Source: Luteipulveratus mongoliensis (GTDB lineage Bacteria; Actinomycetota; Actinomycetes; Actinomycetales; Dermatophilaceae). Taken from it: a stretch of DNA of 64,000 bases. The notes beneath the pieces were generated by a model. That model had not been told where the DNA came from. It saw only the letters and a program-made list of their open reading frames with translations, and ran no database searches. A program made the translations under genes and the position numbers. Location: contig NZ_CP011112.1 of NCBI RefSeq assembly GCF_001190945.1, positions 1,612,001-1,676,000 on the forward strand, given 5' to 3'. This document shows, piece after piece, positions 30,553 through 39,530 of this stretch; position 1 is the stretch's first letter; each line of letters begins with the position of its first letter.

Positions 30553-30906
30553 CAGCCGGCCGATCTGCCGGATGTCCACGTCACCTCTGAACTCCAGCCG
30601 CGCCAGACCCAAGCCGCTGAACCAGATCTCCAGCTCGGAGTCGAGGTCGAACGAGCCGGCTGTCTCGATGGAGAACGCCTGCACCTTGGAGTACGGCAGC
30701 GACGTGTAGTCACGTTTGCGGCCCGTGATGCCCTGCACGTTGACGGCCACGAGGCGCTTGTTGGTGAAGACGACGAAGTCGCGGGCTGCCTTGAAGCAGG
30801 AGAGGATCTGCTCACCCTCGATGAGCAGCTCGGCGACGTCAGGTGCGATCGCAGCAGGATCGGTGGCGGCGAGCTTGAAGACCATGCCGTTCTTGAAGTC
30901 GATCAT
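30532..30906 (-). CDS. PH-domain (YvbH-like) protein
   Basis: A 124-residue protein (MIDFKNGMVFKLAA). Bacterial PH-domain pattern: GEQILSCFKAARDFVVFTNKRL, VNVQGITGRKRDYTSLPYSK, FSIETAGSFDLDSELEI. Usually a soluble single-domain protein of unknown role. Its 3' end overlaps the convergent HTTM gene by 21 bases. Confidence 0.88.
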   Translation of the reverse strand: MIDFKNGMVFKLAATDPAAIAPDVAELLIEGEQILSCFKAARDFVVFTNKRLVAVNVQGITGRKRDYTSLPYSKVQAFSIETAGSFDLDSELEIWFSGLGLARLEFRGDVDIRQIGRLLAHHIL

Positions 30907-30915
30907 GACCTCACG

Positions 30916-31953
30916 CTAGGTCGTCTTGGTGACCTTCTGTAGTCCTCGCGGGTGGTCGGGGTCATAGTGCCGCGACACCGCGAGCTGCAGAGCGAGCTGC
31001 TGCAGCGGCACGATCTGCGCGATGGGCGCCAGCCGCTCGTCCATGCCGGACGGCAGCGGGATCCGCATCTGGGAGGTCGCGGTCACCTCCATCGGGGCGA
31101 CCAGGCAGACGTCAGCGCCGCGAGTGCGCAGCTGCTCCAGCACCGGCTCCAGGGTGCGGCCGCCCGCGCCGTCGGGCGCGATCACGACGACTGGCCGGTC
31201 CTCGTCGACCATCGCCAGCGGCCCGTGCAGCAGGTCAGCGCCGGAGAAGGCGTGCGCCGAGAGGTAGCACGTCTCCATCAGCTTCAGCGCGGCCTCGCGG
31301 GCCGTTGGGTAGCCGAACCCGCGCGATGTCGTCACCAGCCGCTCGACGAACCGGTAGCGCGAGGCGACCTCCGCCACCTCGGGCAGGTCGACCGCCGCAT
31401 CCACCCAGTCGGGTACGCCGGCTGCCGCACTCAGGTCGCCCTCGGCCCAGCCCTCGACGAGCAGCCACAACCACAGCAGCGCGGCCGTGTAGGTCTTGGT
31501 GGCCGCGACGGAGAGCTCGTCACCGGCGAGCATCGGCAGGTGCAGCTCAGTGGCGTCGGACAGCGGGCTGGTCTCGGCGTTGGTCAGCGAGATCGTGAGT
31601 GCGCCGCCGGCGCGGGCCGCTTCCGTCGAGGCCACCAGGTCGGGCGATCCACCTGACTGGCTGACCGCGATCCAGACGACGCCCTCGAGGGCCGGCTTGG
31701 TGTCGTACGCCGTGTAGGTCGAGGTCGACACCAGGCCGACGGGCAGGCCGAGCCGGGTCTCGATCAGGTACTTCGCGTAGAGCGCCGCGTGGTCCGACGT
31801 GCCGCGAGCCACGAGCAGCACGGCCCGCGTGTCGTGTGTCCGCAGCCGCGCGAGGACCGGGGTGAGGTACTCGCCGTACGACGACAGCACCTCCGCGAGA
31901 ACCTTTGGCTGAGAGGCGATCTCGTCCGCCATCAAGTGTCCGGGTGTGGTCAT
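30916..31953 (-). CDS. SIS-domain sugar isomerase (GlmS/AgaS-like)
   Basis: A 345-residue protein; I place the start at MTTPGHLMADEI because it overlaps the preceding stop (ATGA). Two SIS domains: ARGTSDHAALYAKY, AVSQSGGSPDLV, TATKTYTAALLW; then SRGFGYPTAREAALKLMETC and DLLHGPLAMVDE. The C-terminus ends with the K-T rich tail. It lacks the glutaminase domain of GlmS, so it likely isomerises or deaminates amino-sugar phosphates in catabolism. Confidence 0.9.
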   Translation of the reverse strand: MTTPGHLMADEIASQPKVLAEVLSSYGEYLTPVLARLRTHDTRAVLLVARGTSDHAALYAKYLIETRLGLPVGLVSTSTYTAYDTKPALEGVVWIAVSQSGGSPDLVASTEAARAGGALTISLTNAETSPLSDATELHLPMLAGDELSVAATKTYTAALLWLWLLVEGWAEGDLSAAAGVPDWVDAAVDLPEVAEVASRYRFVERLVTTSRGFGYPTAREAALKLMETCYLSAHAFSGADLLHGPLAMVDEDRPVVVIAPDGAGGRTLEPVLEQLRTRGADVCLVAPMEVTATSQMRIPLPSGMDERLAPIAQIVPLQQLALQLAVSRHYDPDHPRGLQKVTKTT

Positions 31954-32114
31954 GTCCAGTGCTCCTGAAGCCATAGCACGGAGGCGATCTCGGCATCAGC
32001 CGCGCCGCCCTCGTGCGCGTTGTACGGATAGACATCGAGCTCTTTCGGCCCGGCATAGTGATCGTAGGCGGCGAAGACGTCGCACCGCTGGCACGTCTGG
32101 TCCTTGAGCACCAT
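31950..32114 (-). pseudogene. Remnant of an acetyl-xylan esterase/cephalosporin-C deacetylase
   Basis: A 54-residue frame starting MVLKDQTCQRCDVFAAY. It matches the last part of AXE1-family esterases (VFAAYDHYAGPKELDVYPYN then AHEGG with the catalytic His). The catalytic Ser and Asp regions are missing, so it cannot be an esterase. The ATG overlaps the stop of the alcohol dehydrogenase, and its end overlaps the SIS gene, so it is still translationally linked. Confidence 0.72.
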
Positions 32115-33442
32115 CACCAGAGCTGGACCGACGCCTTGAAGATGGCGGCGATGTCATCCTCGGTGGCCGGGCGCGGCGACGTGGTGAGCAGGCGCTGCTG
32201 CTTCATGGTGCCTTCGACCAGGCTCGGGATGTCGCCCTCGTCGTAGCCGACCGCCCCGATCCCCGCGGGGATCCCGATGTCCCGCATCAGCGACGTGAGC
32301 ACCGACGGCAGCTGGTCAGCAGGATCGTCGGTCGTGGCGGCGTCCGGATCGAGCAGCCGCGCCGCCTTGAGGTGACGGTCCTCCGCCGCCTCGAACGTGA
32401 AGCGGAACGCCGCCGGCGCCGTCAGCGACACAGCCATCCCGTGCGGGATCATCGGCTCGTCCTGCGGATAGTCGGCCGGCCGAAAACCCTTGACCTGACC
32501 GGCAATCGGATAGGCGTTGGCGTGCGGGATGTGGACGCCGGCGTTGCCGAAGCCCATTCCCGCGAAGGTCGCGGCCATCGCCATATCGAGCCGCGCCTGC
32601 CGGTCGTCACCGTTGCGGACAGCACGCCGGAACGCGCCGGCCAGCAGCTCCATCGCCTTCTCCGACCACATGTCCGCGATCGGGTTGGAGCCGCAGTAGG
32701 GCACCCGCTCGGACGCCTCCTTGTGCTCGTACGACGTGTAGGGCCGCGCGGTGTAGCTCTCCAGCGCGTGGCACAGGATGTCCATGCCCGCACAGGCCGT
32801 CACACCGGCCGGCTGGCTGAGCGTGAGCTCGGGATCGATGACGGCCTGGGTCGGTCGCAGCCGGGCGTGCGAGATCCCGGTCTTGACCTTCTGCGACAGC
32901 ACGTCGAGGACGCAGATCGTGGTGCTCTCGGAGCCCGTGCCGGTCGTGGTCGGGACCGCGATGAGGGGTTTGAGCGGCTGGCTCGGCGCCCGGCCGCCGC
33001 CGACAGGAGCGTTGATGTAGTCCATCAGCTCGCCGTCGTTGGTGGTCATCAGGTTGATGGCCTTGGCCGTGTCGATGCTGGACCCACCACCAACGGCGAC
33101 GAACGCGTCGTACGGTCCGTGCTCGCGCGCCCAGGCGATCGCCTGGTCAAGACTCTCGTCCGTCGGCTCGACGTGGCTGCCGTCGAAAACCGTTGCCTCC
33201 ACACCGAACTGGCTCATCTGATCGGCAACTCGCTGGGGTCCGCCAGTGGCTGCGACACCCGCATCAGTCACGATGAGGGCGCGCTTGGCACCCGTGACGC
33301 TCAGGTCGTAGCCGATCTCGTCGCTCGCGCCCGGGCCGAACTTCAGCTGGGGTGCGCCATAGGTGTAGATCTGCTCGGGTCGGGTCGGGTTGTACTGCGT
33401 CATCCAGGCTCCCGGGTTTGTCGCGGTCACATCCACTGTCAC
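32114..33442 (-). CDS. Iron-containing alcohol dehydrogenase, hydroxyacid-oxoacid transhydrogenase type
   Basis: A 442-residue protein (MTVDVTATNPGAWMT; MTQYNPTRPEQ may be the true start). PEQIYTYGAPQLKFGPG resembles ADHFE1/HOT proteins. NAD region FVAVGGGSSIDTAKA, PTTTGTGSESTT, and metal ligands in AGMDILCHALESYTA and GVHIPHANAYPIA...PMIPHGMAVSLTAPAA. It could interconvert 4-hydroxybutyrate or other hydroxyacids with oxoacids. Divergent metabolic neighbours give no further clue. Confidence 0.85.
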   Translation of the reverse strand: MTVDVTATNPGAWMTQYNPTRPEQIYTYGAPQLKFGPGASDEIGYDLSVTGAKRALIVTDAGVAATGGPQRVADQMSQFGVEATVFDGSHVEPTDESLDQAIAWAREHGPYDAFVAVGGGSSIDTAKAINLMTTNDGELMDYINAPVGGGRAPSQPLKPLIAVPTTTGTGSESTTICVLDVLSQKVKTGISHARLRPTQAVIDPELTLSQPAGVTACAGMDILCHALESYTARPYTSYEHKEASERVPYCGSNPIADMWSEKAMELLAGAFRRAVRNGDDRQARLDMAMAATFAGMGFGNAGVHIPHANAYPIAGQVKGFRPADYPQDEPMIPHGMAVSLTAPAAFRFTFEAAEDRHLKAARLLDPDAATTDDPADQLPSVLTSLMRDIGIPAGIGAVGYDEGDIPSLVEGTMKQQRLLTTSPRPATEDDIAAIFKASVQLW

Positions 33443-33481
33443 TCATGTCCGACGTCCGCGCGATCGAGTCGCCCCGACATC

Positions 33482-34561
33482 TCAGGCTTCGTACGCCGCC
33501 GCCTCCGTCGCCTTGACCGTCGCCCAGACGAGGCGTCCTTGGGCGAGGCCGAGCTCGGCGACCGCAGCCGCAGTCACCTCGGCGACCAGGTCGAGCTGCC
33601 CCGTGAGGCTCACCCTGGCGGACTGGCCGGCCAGCTCGACGGAGGCGACTTCGAGCTGCCACGCGTTGCGGGGGGAGCCGTGCGGTTCCTGCGGCCAGAG
33701 CGCGACGGCGCTCGGGCGGACCGTGAGCCACAGGTCGCTGCTGTCGGGGAGCTCGGCGACCTGGATGCTGACGTCGGTGTCGAGCGGCGCCACTGTGTGA
33801 TCGGAGGTACGCCGCACTCGCCACAGGTTGAGGCCGACGACCCGCGCGACGTAAGGGTTGCGCGGACGGGAGACGACCTCGGCCGGCGTACCGGTCTGGA
33901 CGATCTGCCCGGAGTCGAGGAAGACGAGCCGGTCAGCGAGTGTGAGGGCGTCGAGCGGGTCGTGCGTGACCAGCACGGTGGAGCCGGCGAAGTCGGCCAG
34001 CCTGCGAGCCAGGGCCACGCGTGTCGTGCCGCGGGTCTCGGGGTCAAGCGCCGACAGCGGCTCGTCGAGGAGGAGTACGCCCGGGCTGGTGGCCAGCGCA
34101 CGAGCGAGTGCGACCCGTTGGGCCTGACCGGTCGACAGCTGCGCAGGTCGCGCCCCTGAGCGGTCGGCCAGCCCCACCGCTGCGAGCTCGTCGGCCGCCC
34201 GGTCTCGGGCAGCACTGCGGGCGGCCCCGCGCGAGCGCGGCCCGAACGCCACGTTGTCCCGGCACGTGAGGTGCGGAAAGAGCAGGGCGTTCGCCAGAAC
34301 GAGCCCGACGTGGCGGTCCCGGGGCGTGACCCACCGGCGCTCGCCGGGAGCATCCCAGACCGAATCCGATTCCACTGCGACGGCATTCGGTCCGGTGAGG
34401 GTGCCTTCGGCCAGACCGCCGAGGCCGGCAATGGTGTTGATCAGCGTGGTCTTGCCGCTGCCGTTGGGGCCAAGGATCGCGACCACTTCGCCAGGCGCGA
34501 CATCGAGCTCGACGTCGAGCGTGAAGTCCTCGCGTCGGGCGACCCCAGCCATCCGCATCAT
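33482..34561 (-). CDS. modC: Molybdate ABC transporter ATP-binding protein
   Basis: A 359-residue ATPase (MMRMAGVARREDF). Walker A GPNGSGKTT, Q-loop region (VLANALLFPHLTC), signature LSTGQAQRVALARAL, Walker B LLLDEPLSALD, His in VTHDPLDALT. The C-terminal 100 residues are a TOBE/mop-type regulatory domain (SARVSLTGQLDLVAEVT). Start overlaps the modB stop as ATGA. Confidence 0.93.
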   Translation of the reverse strand: MMRMAGVARREDFTLDVELDVAPGEVVAILGPNGSGKTTLINTIAGLGGLAEGTLTGPNAVAVESDSVWDAPGERRWVTPRDRHVGLVLANALLFPHLTCRDNVAFGPRSRGAARSAARDRAADELAAVGLADRSGARPAQLSTGQAQRVALARALATSPGVLLLDEPLSALDPETRGTTRVALARRLADFAGSTVLVTHDPLDALTLADRLVFLDSGQIVQTGTPAEVVSRPRNPYVARVVGLNLWRVRRTSDHTVAPLDTDVSIQVAELPDSSDLWLTVRPSAVALWPQEPHGSPRNAWQLEVASVELAGQSARVSLTGQLDLVAEVTAAAVAELGLAQGRLVWATVKATEAAAYEA

Positions 34562-35346
34562 CGCCACCACCGGCCTCGGAGGAGCGCCAGCACGACGACG
34601 CAGACGATGAGCATCACCATGCTGAGGGCGGTCGCGGCGTCTGGATCGATCTCCAGGGCCTGGTAGACCGCGAGAGGGGCGGTCTGCGTACGACCGGGGA
34701 ACGACCCGGCAAAGGTGATCGTGGCCCCGAACTCGCCCAGCGCCCGGGCCCACGCGAGCGTCGCCCCGGCCGCGATGCCGGGGAGGGTGAGCGGAACCGC
34801 GACGGTCCGGAAGGTCCGCAGGGGTGAGGCGCCGAGCGTGGCCGCGAGGTCGTCGTACCGCCGATCGAGTGAACGCATCGCGCCCTCGACAGCGAGGACG
34901 TAGAACGGGATCGACACGAAGGTCTCGGCCAGGACGACCCGCACCCAGGAGTAGGGGATCGTCCAGCCGAACCAGTCGGACAGCGGTCCGCCGACGACGC
35001 CCTCGCGCCCCCACGCCATCAGCAGCGCCACGCCACCGACGACCGGCGGCAGCACGAGCGGCACGGTGACGAGCGCGCGTAGCCAAGGGAGCAGTGGACC
35101 CGATGAGCGTGACAGGAGCCAGGCGAGCGGGGTGCCGAGCACGGCGCACAGGACCACGGTGGTGAGCGTGGTCCGCAGCGACAGTCGTACGGCCGCGCCG
35201 GCGTCCGCGGTGCCGAGGTGGGTCCACAGGTGCGGCCAGTCGACCCGGATCAGCAGCGCAATGAGCGGGAGCATCAGGAGGAGCAGCGCCAGGACGGCCG
35301 GCAGCGCGAGCAGGCTGCGGGCCGGATGGTCGTGCCGTTGCCTCAC
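34558..35346 (-). CDS. modB: Molybdate ABC transporter permease
   Basis: A 262-residue protein with six or so membrane spans, starting MRQRHDHPARSLLALP. The ATPase-coupling EAA-like loop ATLGASPLRTFRTVAVPL and the family signature ARALGEFGATITFAGSF are clear. Coupled to modA and modC by ATGA overlaps. Confidence 0.95.
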   Translation of the reverse strand: MRQRHDHPARSLLALPAVLALLLLMLPLIALLIRVDWPHLWTHLGTADAGAAVRLSLRTTLTTVVLCAVLGTPLAWLLSRSSGPLLPWLRALVTVPLVLPPVVGGVALLMAWGREGVVGGPLSDWFGWTIPYSWVRVVLAETFVSIPFYVLAVEGAMRSLDRRYDDLAATLGASPLRTFRTVAVPLTLPGIAAGATLAWARALGEFGATITFAGSFPGRTQTAPLAVYQALEIDPDAATALSMVMLIVCVVVLALLRGRWWR

Positions 35347-36104
35347 GGGGTGCCGAAGCCCCTGTCAGTCAACACCTTGCGGCCTGCTGAGGAGTTGAGC
35401 GCGTCGAGGAAGGCCTTGGTCGCCTCGTCGTTGTTGAGGGAGTAGACCGGGAGGCGAGTGGTGACGTTCTGGTCCGGCTTGATCGTGATGCCGTGGACCG
35501 ACTTGCCCGCGGCAGCGACGTCGGTGACGTAGACGATCGCTGCGTCCGCCTCGCCGAGGCGAACCTTGGACAGGGTGGCCTTGACGTCCTGCTCGTAGGA
35601 CACGACGTGCGGCTTGACGTGGCCCTTGTCGAGCACCGACTTGGCGGCTCGGCCGCACGGCACCTGCGGCGCGCAGAGCACGGTGTCGATCGACCCGGAC
35701 TGCAGGCTCGCGAGGTCGGCGACTTTGCCGGGGTTGTCGGCCGGCGTGGCGATCATGAGCTGGTTGGTGGCGAACAGCGTGGGCTTCGCGCCCTTGATGG
35801 CGTCCGGCTTGAGCGTCTTGCCCGCCTTCTCGTCCGCGAGGGCGACGATGTCGGCGTCCACGTGATTGTTCACCTGCTGCACGATCGTCGAGCTCGCCGC
35901 AAAGCTCACTCGCACCTCGACGTCCGAGTGCTCGGCCTCGACCTTCTTCTTGATGTCGCCGAACGCCTCGGTCAGCGACGCCGCTGCGAGCACGGTGACC
36001 ACCTTCGTACGCCCCGCGGGCTTGTCGTCGTCGCCGCAGCCGCTGAGGCCGGCAGCGAGCGTCGTGGCGGTCAGGACGGCCGTGCCGGTGCGGAGAGCGC
36101 TCAT
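35343..36104 (-). CDS. modA: Molybdate-binding lipoprotein
   Basis: A 253-residue protein starting MSALRTGTAVLTATTLAAG with the lipobox LSGC, so it is a surface lipoprotein. Mature protein has VVTVLAAASLTEAF (anion-binding Ser), FAASSTIVQQV, LFATNQLMIATP and GEADAAIVYVTDV, all typical of ModA. It delivers molybdate or tungstate to ModBC. First gene of the three-gene operon. Confidence 0.94.
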   Translation of the reverse strand: MSALRTGTAVLTATTLAAGLSGCGDDDKPAGRTKVVTVLAAASLTEAFGDIKKKVEAEHSDVEVRVSFAASSTIVQQVNNHVDADIVALADEKAGKTLKPDAIKGAKPTLFATNQLMIATPADNPGKVADLASLQSGSIDTVLCAPQVPCGRAAKSVLDKGHVKPHVVSYEQDVKATLSKVRLGEADAAIVYVTDVAAAGKSVHGITIKPDQNVTTRLPVYSLNNDEATKAFLDALNSSAGRKVLTDRGFGTP

Positions 36105-36347
36105 GGCTCTGAGCGTACGGGGGCGGGGATGGCTTCGTCGATGCGATCGCCCGTGTCGCCGCGACTGTCGACGCTTGGACGCCCCGGCTGTCCACAGGCG
36201 TGCCTCCGGAGCTCTTTGCCCTGTGGACAGTCCGAGGTCGCGCGAGGGGGATGTGGACAAGTCACATTGACGAATTATGTTGGTAATAAAGAAGATTCGG
36301 CGCCTTTGAAGGTTGTCGAGAGATGCGAACACGTGTACGGTTTCGGC
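36105..36347. other. Divergent intergenic region with an AT-rich island
   Basis: Between modA (leftward) and the HNH gene (rightward). Most is GC-rich, but 36265-36300 is strikingly AT-rich (ATTATGTTGGTAATAAAGAA) and probably holds the promoter of the HNH gene. No ModE-like palindrome noticed. Confidence 0.5.
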
Positions 36348-37781
36348 ATGGCCGAGGCGACTGCGCAGGTGCGCGATGAGCTGCTGGACCGGGTCCCACC
36401 CGGTCCAGCAGCCGACGCGGTGCGCGCCGTCGCCTCCGCTGTCGAGGCATTGGGCGCGCTGCCGTCTTCGTTGCACCAGGTTGGGTCGGCTGAGCTGGCC
36501 GGTGTGGTGCAGCTGCTGGGTCAGGTGACCGACCGGGCGGAGGCGTGCCTGGTGATGGCCACGGCGGAGGCGCTGCAGCGGGGCGTCATTCGTGAGTCGC
36601 AGGCGGCCAGCCCTGCCCAGTGGGTGGCCTCGCACGCGGGACGAGTCGAGCCGGGGGAGGCGTCCCGGGTCGCGGCGGTGGCCACGGCGGTCAACGACCC
36701 GGACAACGTTCTGCTGCGCGATGCAGTCGCGACGGCCGAGTGCAGTCCACGGGCGGCGCAGGTGAGTCTGCGGGAGCTGGCCAAGATCCTGCCCGTGCTG
36801 CCCGATTTCGCCCGGGCTGAGTGCCTGGCCTACTTCTTGCAGGTCGCCGCGGCTGGTGGTGGGGCTAAAGAGCTGCGGCATCTGTCGCGGTGGTTGGTCG
36901 CGACGTATGCCGGTGACCGGCTCGAGCGTGATGACGCAGCTCTGGAGCGGGTCGAGGAGTTGTCGTGGTCGGATCTGCCGGGCGGGTTGCGCCGGTTCAT
37001 CGTGGATCTGGCGCCGGCGAACGCGGCACGGTTGGTTGCTGCGATCCAGGCCGGTGCCGCCCCGCGACCGGTGATCGACCCCGACACCGGGGCCTCTTCC
37101 CCGGATCCGCGCAGTCCGGGTAAGCGCCGCGCGGATGCGTTCATGGACCTGATTGATCTGGCGACATCCGCCGACACCTCCACCTCGCATGGTTCGACGA
37201 CCAAGCTGGTGGTCACGATGGATCTGGACGACTTGCGTGCCGAGGCCACCGGCAACGCCCAGGCAGCCGCAACCAGCGCCGGCCGGGACGCAGGCACCGC
37301 AGGCCGGGACGCAGGCACCGCCGGCCGCCGTAGCCGTGGTGGTCAGGGCGGTGGCGGGTTGGGGGTGACGAGTCTGGGCGACACGATCGATGCTGGCACG
37401 ATCCGGCGGATGGCGTGCGACGCGGACATCATCCCGATGGTCCTCGGCTCCCGCTCCGAACCGCTGGACGTCGGGCGGGAGCAACGCCTGGTCAAGGATG
37501 GGCTCCGGGCCGCGGTCGTCGCCAGAGACCGGTGCTGCACCTTCCCGGGCTGCGATCGGCCGCCCAGCTTCTGCGAGGTCCACCACGTCCAACCCTGGTA
37601 CGCCGGAGGCCGCACCAGCCTGCTCAACTCCGCGCTGCTCTGCCGGCGGCACCACACGATCGCGCACCGCGATGTCCTGACCGCGACCGTCACGCCCTTT
37701 GAGGTCAGCTGGCACCTGGACGGCAGTCTTGGCATAACGGCACGGTCCGTGGCTATGTCCGCTCCGACGCGCGGTCCGTGA
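36348..37781 (+). CDS. DUF222 / HNH endonuclease-domain protein
   Basis: A 477-residue protein (MAEATAQVRDELLDRV). The long N-terminal DUF222 region is helical (VVQLLGQVTDRAEACLV, SPRAAQVSLRELAKIL). The C-terminal HNH module reads CTFPGCDRPPSFCEVHH, AGGRTSLLNSALLCRRHH. Such proteins occur in many copies per actinobacterial genome and are often called 13E12-repeat family; nuclease activity is plausible but the role is unknown. A GRDAGTA repeat in the linker is encoded by a 21-bp tandem duplication. Confidence 0.92.
   Translation: MAEATAQVRDELLDRVPPGPAADAVRAVASAVEALGALPSSLHQVGSAELAGVVQLLGQVTDRAEACLVMATAEALQRGVIRESQAASPAQWVASHAGRVEPGEASRVAAVATAVNDPDNVLLRDAVATAECSPRAAQVSLRELAKILPVLPDFARAECLAYFLQVAAAGGGAKELRHLSRWLVATYAGDRLERDDAALERVEELSWSDLPGGLRRFIVDLAPANAARLVAAIQAGAAPRPVIDPDTGASSPDPRSPGKRRADAFMDLIDLATSADTSTSHGSTTKLVVTMDLDDLRAEATGNAQAAATSAGRDAGTAGRDAGTAGRRSRGGQGGGGLGVTSLGDTIDAGTIRRMACDADIIPMVLGSRSEPLDVGREQRLVKDGLRAAVVARDRCCTFPGCDRPPSFCEVHHVQPWYAGGRTSLLNSALLCRRHHTIAHRDVLTATVTPFEVSWHLDGSLGITARSVAMSAPTRGP
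37281..37322. repeat. 21-bp tandem duplication in the DUF222 linker
   Basis: Two near-identical 21-bp units encode GRDAGTA twice. They lie in the variable linker between DUF222 and HNH domains, so length variation there is tolerated. Confidence 0.65.
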
Positions 37782-37865
37782 CTCGTCCTGGTGGCTTTGT
37801 GCGTCAGCGGTGGCCTTGTGCGTCAGCGACGGAGCGAGCTGATGATGGCGCGCGTGCGACGGTCG

Positions 37866-38699
37866 CTAGGTCCGAGGGCTCTGGCTGACCGGCGGGATCG
37901 GAGCGACATCTGGACGCTTTGGCTGCCGGCCATCGCCGGAGCTGCGGCCCTGCACTCGACGCTGGACCCATGGAGTGAGCTGGGTCCGAGTCCACGCCGC
38001 ATTCGCCTGGGCTGCCTCGATCTTGGTCGGTGCTGCCATCGGAGGTAGTGGCGCTCGCCAGTCGAAGCCGTCGTCGGGCAGTCCGAGCAGCCAGGCCGCC
38101 TGGGCCGCCACGCGTTGGTGGCCGCCCGTCGTCAGATGGATACGGTCCGGCGCCCACATCCGCGGGTCGCGCAGCGGCCGCATCGTCCACAGGTCGAGGA
38201 CGTAGCAGCCCTGTCGTTGACCGATGCCCCACAGATTGGCGGCGTGGACGGCCAGCCGGCCACGAACTCGTTTCAGGACCGGCGCGTCGACCGGGTCCGC
38301 AGTGGTCGCGAGGATGACGTCGGCCCCGGTGGCCCGGACCTGTGCGACCGCGTCCTCGAGGCGGTCCGCGACGGAGTCGAGGTCGACGCTGGGTCGCAGG
38401 CAGTCGTTGGCGCCGCCCACGATGCTCACGAGGTCCGGGCTCAGCGCCAACGCCGTCTCGACCTGAGGCCCGACCACGTCGGCGAGCAGCCGACCACGGA
38501 TGGCGAGGTTGGCGTACCCAAAAGGCTTGTCCTCCAAGCTATTTCGCGCGGCAAGGCGAAATGCGAGGCGGTCGGCCCACCCGACGTACGAGTCCGGATC
38601 GCTGGGCGACGGATCACTCATGCCCTCGGTGAACGAGTCGCCGATCGCGACGAACCGCTGCCAGACGCGGTCGGGTGTGGGGCGAGGAGACAACGTCAT
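37866..38699 (-). CDS. SGNH/GDSL hydrolase
   Basis: A 277-residue protein starting [17 protein letters not shown] blocks: [11 protein letters not shown] (catalytic Ser), [18 protein letters not shown] (Gly/Asn), and [10 protein letters not shown] (Asp/His). Likely an intracellular esterase or lipase. Coupled to the uracil glycosylase gene by ATGA overlap. Confidence 0.9.
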   Translation of the reverse strand: MTLSPRPTPDRVWQRFVAIGDSFTEGMSDPSPSDPDSYVGWADRLAFRLAARNSLEDKPFGYANLAIRGRLLADVVGPQVETALALSPDLVSIVGGANDCLRPSVDLDSVADRLEDAVAQVRATGADVILATTADPVDAPVLKRVRGRLAVHAANLWGIGQRQGCYVLDLWTMRPLRDPRMWAPDRIHLTTGGHQRVAAQAAWLLGLPDDGFDWRAPLPPMAAPTKIEAAQANAAWTRTQLTPWVQRRVQGRSSGDGRQPKRPDVAPIPPVSQSPRT

Positions 38700-39373
38700 G
38701 CCAAGGACCAATCGATCGGGCCGGCTCCCTGCTGCTCCAACAGCTCATTGGCGCGGCTGAAGGGTCGCGAGCCGAAGAAGCCGGAGCGAGCCGACAGCGG
38801 AGAGGGATGGGCACTCTCGATCCGCGGGATCGCCCCGAGGTGAGGTGCCAGGTTGCGGGCGTCGCGACCCCAGAGGACCGCGACGAGCGGACCACCACGG
38901 TTGACCAGCGCACTGATCGCGGTGGCGGTGACGTGCTCCCAGCCCTGTCCGCGGTGGCTCCCGGGGGCGCCGGGTCGGACGGTGAGCACGCGGTTGAGCA
39001 GGAGTACGCCCTGGTCGGCCCACCGCGACAGGTCGCCGTGCTCGGGCTTGGTGAGGCCGAGGTCGGACTCCATCTCGGCGTAGATGTTCTGCAGGCTGCG
39101 CGGCACCGGCCGTACGTCTGGGGCCACAGAGAAGCACAGTCCGACGGCATGGCCCGGGGTCGGGTAGGGGTCCTGACCGACGATGAGGACGCGTACGTCG
39201 TCCAGCGGCCGGCCGAAGGCGCGCAGCACGTGCTCGCCTGCGGGTAGGTAGGGCCGCCCATCGGCGATCTCGGTGCGCAAGAACTCCCCGAGTCGGGTGA
39301 GGTGATCCTGCGCGGGGGCGAGGGCAGCCGCCCAGCTGGGGTGAACGAGCTCAGTGAGCGGCCGTGCGGGCAT
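38696..39373 (-). CDS. ung: Uracil-DNA glycosylase
   Basis: A 225-residue enzyme starting [14 protein letters not shown]; upstream in-frame codons come from a tandem repeat, so I use this ATG. Water-activating [33 protein letters not shown] and the leucine-loop [13 protein letters not shown] are all present. Removes uracil from DNA in base-excision repair. Complete and probably active. Confidence 0.96.
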   Translation of the reverse strand: MPARPLTELVHPSWAAALAPAQDHLTRLGEFLRTEIADGRPYLPAGEHVLRAFGRPLDDVRVLIVGQDPYPTPGHAVGLCFSVAPDVRPVPRSLQNIYAEMESDLGLTKPEHGDLSRWADQGVLLLNRVLTVRPGAPGSHRGQGWEHVTATAISALVNRGGPLVAVLWGRDARNLAPHLGAIPRIESAHPSPLSARSGFFGSRPFSRANELLEQQGAGPIDWSLA

Positions 39374-39414
39374 GAGGGCCAATGTATCGACGGGCTCAGC
39401 TTCTCCTCCGGTCG

Positions 39415-39487
39415 GCCTCGCAGGCTCGTCCGAGCCGGCATCGTCGCCTCGCAGGCTCGTCCGAGCCGGCATCGTCGCCTCGCAGGA
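39415..39487. repeat. 31-bp tandem repeat, 2.3 copies
   Basis: GCCTCGCAGGCTCGTCCGAG then CCGGCATCGTC repeats with a 31-bp period. Each unit contains the small palindrome GGCTCG-TC-CGAGCC. Located between the divergent ung and decarboxylase genes, so it is probably a regulatory or structural spacer and a slippage hotspot. Confidence 0.7.
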
Positions 39488-39530
39488 CGACTGGTCTTGG
39501 CTCTCCATCCGGTCGGCCTAGACTCCGGGC

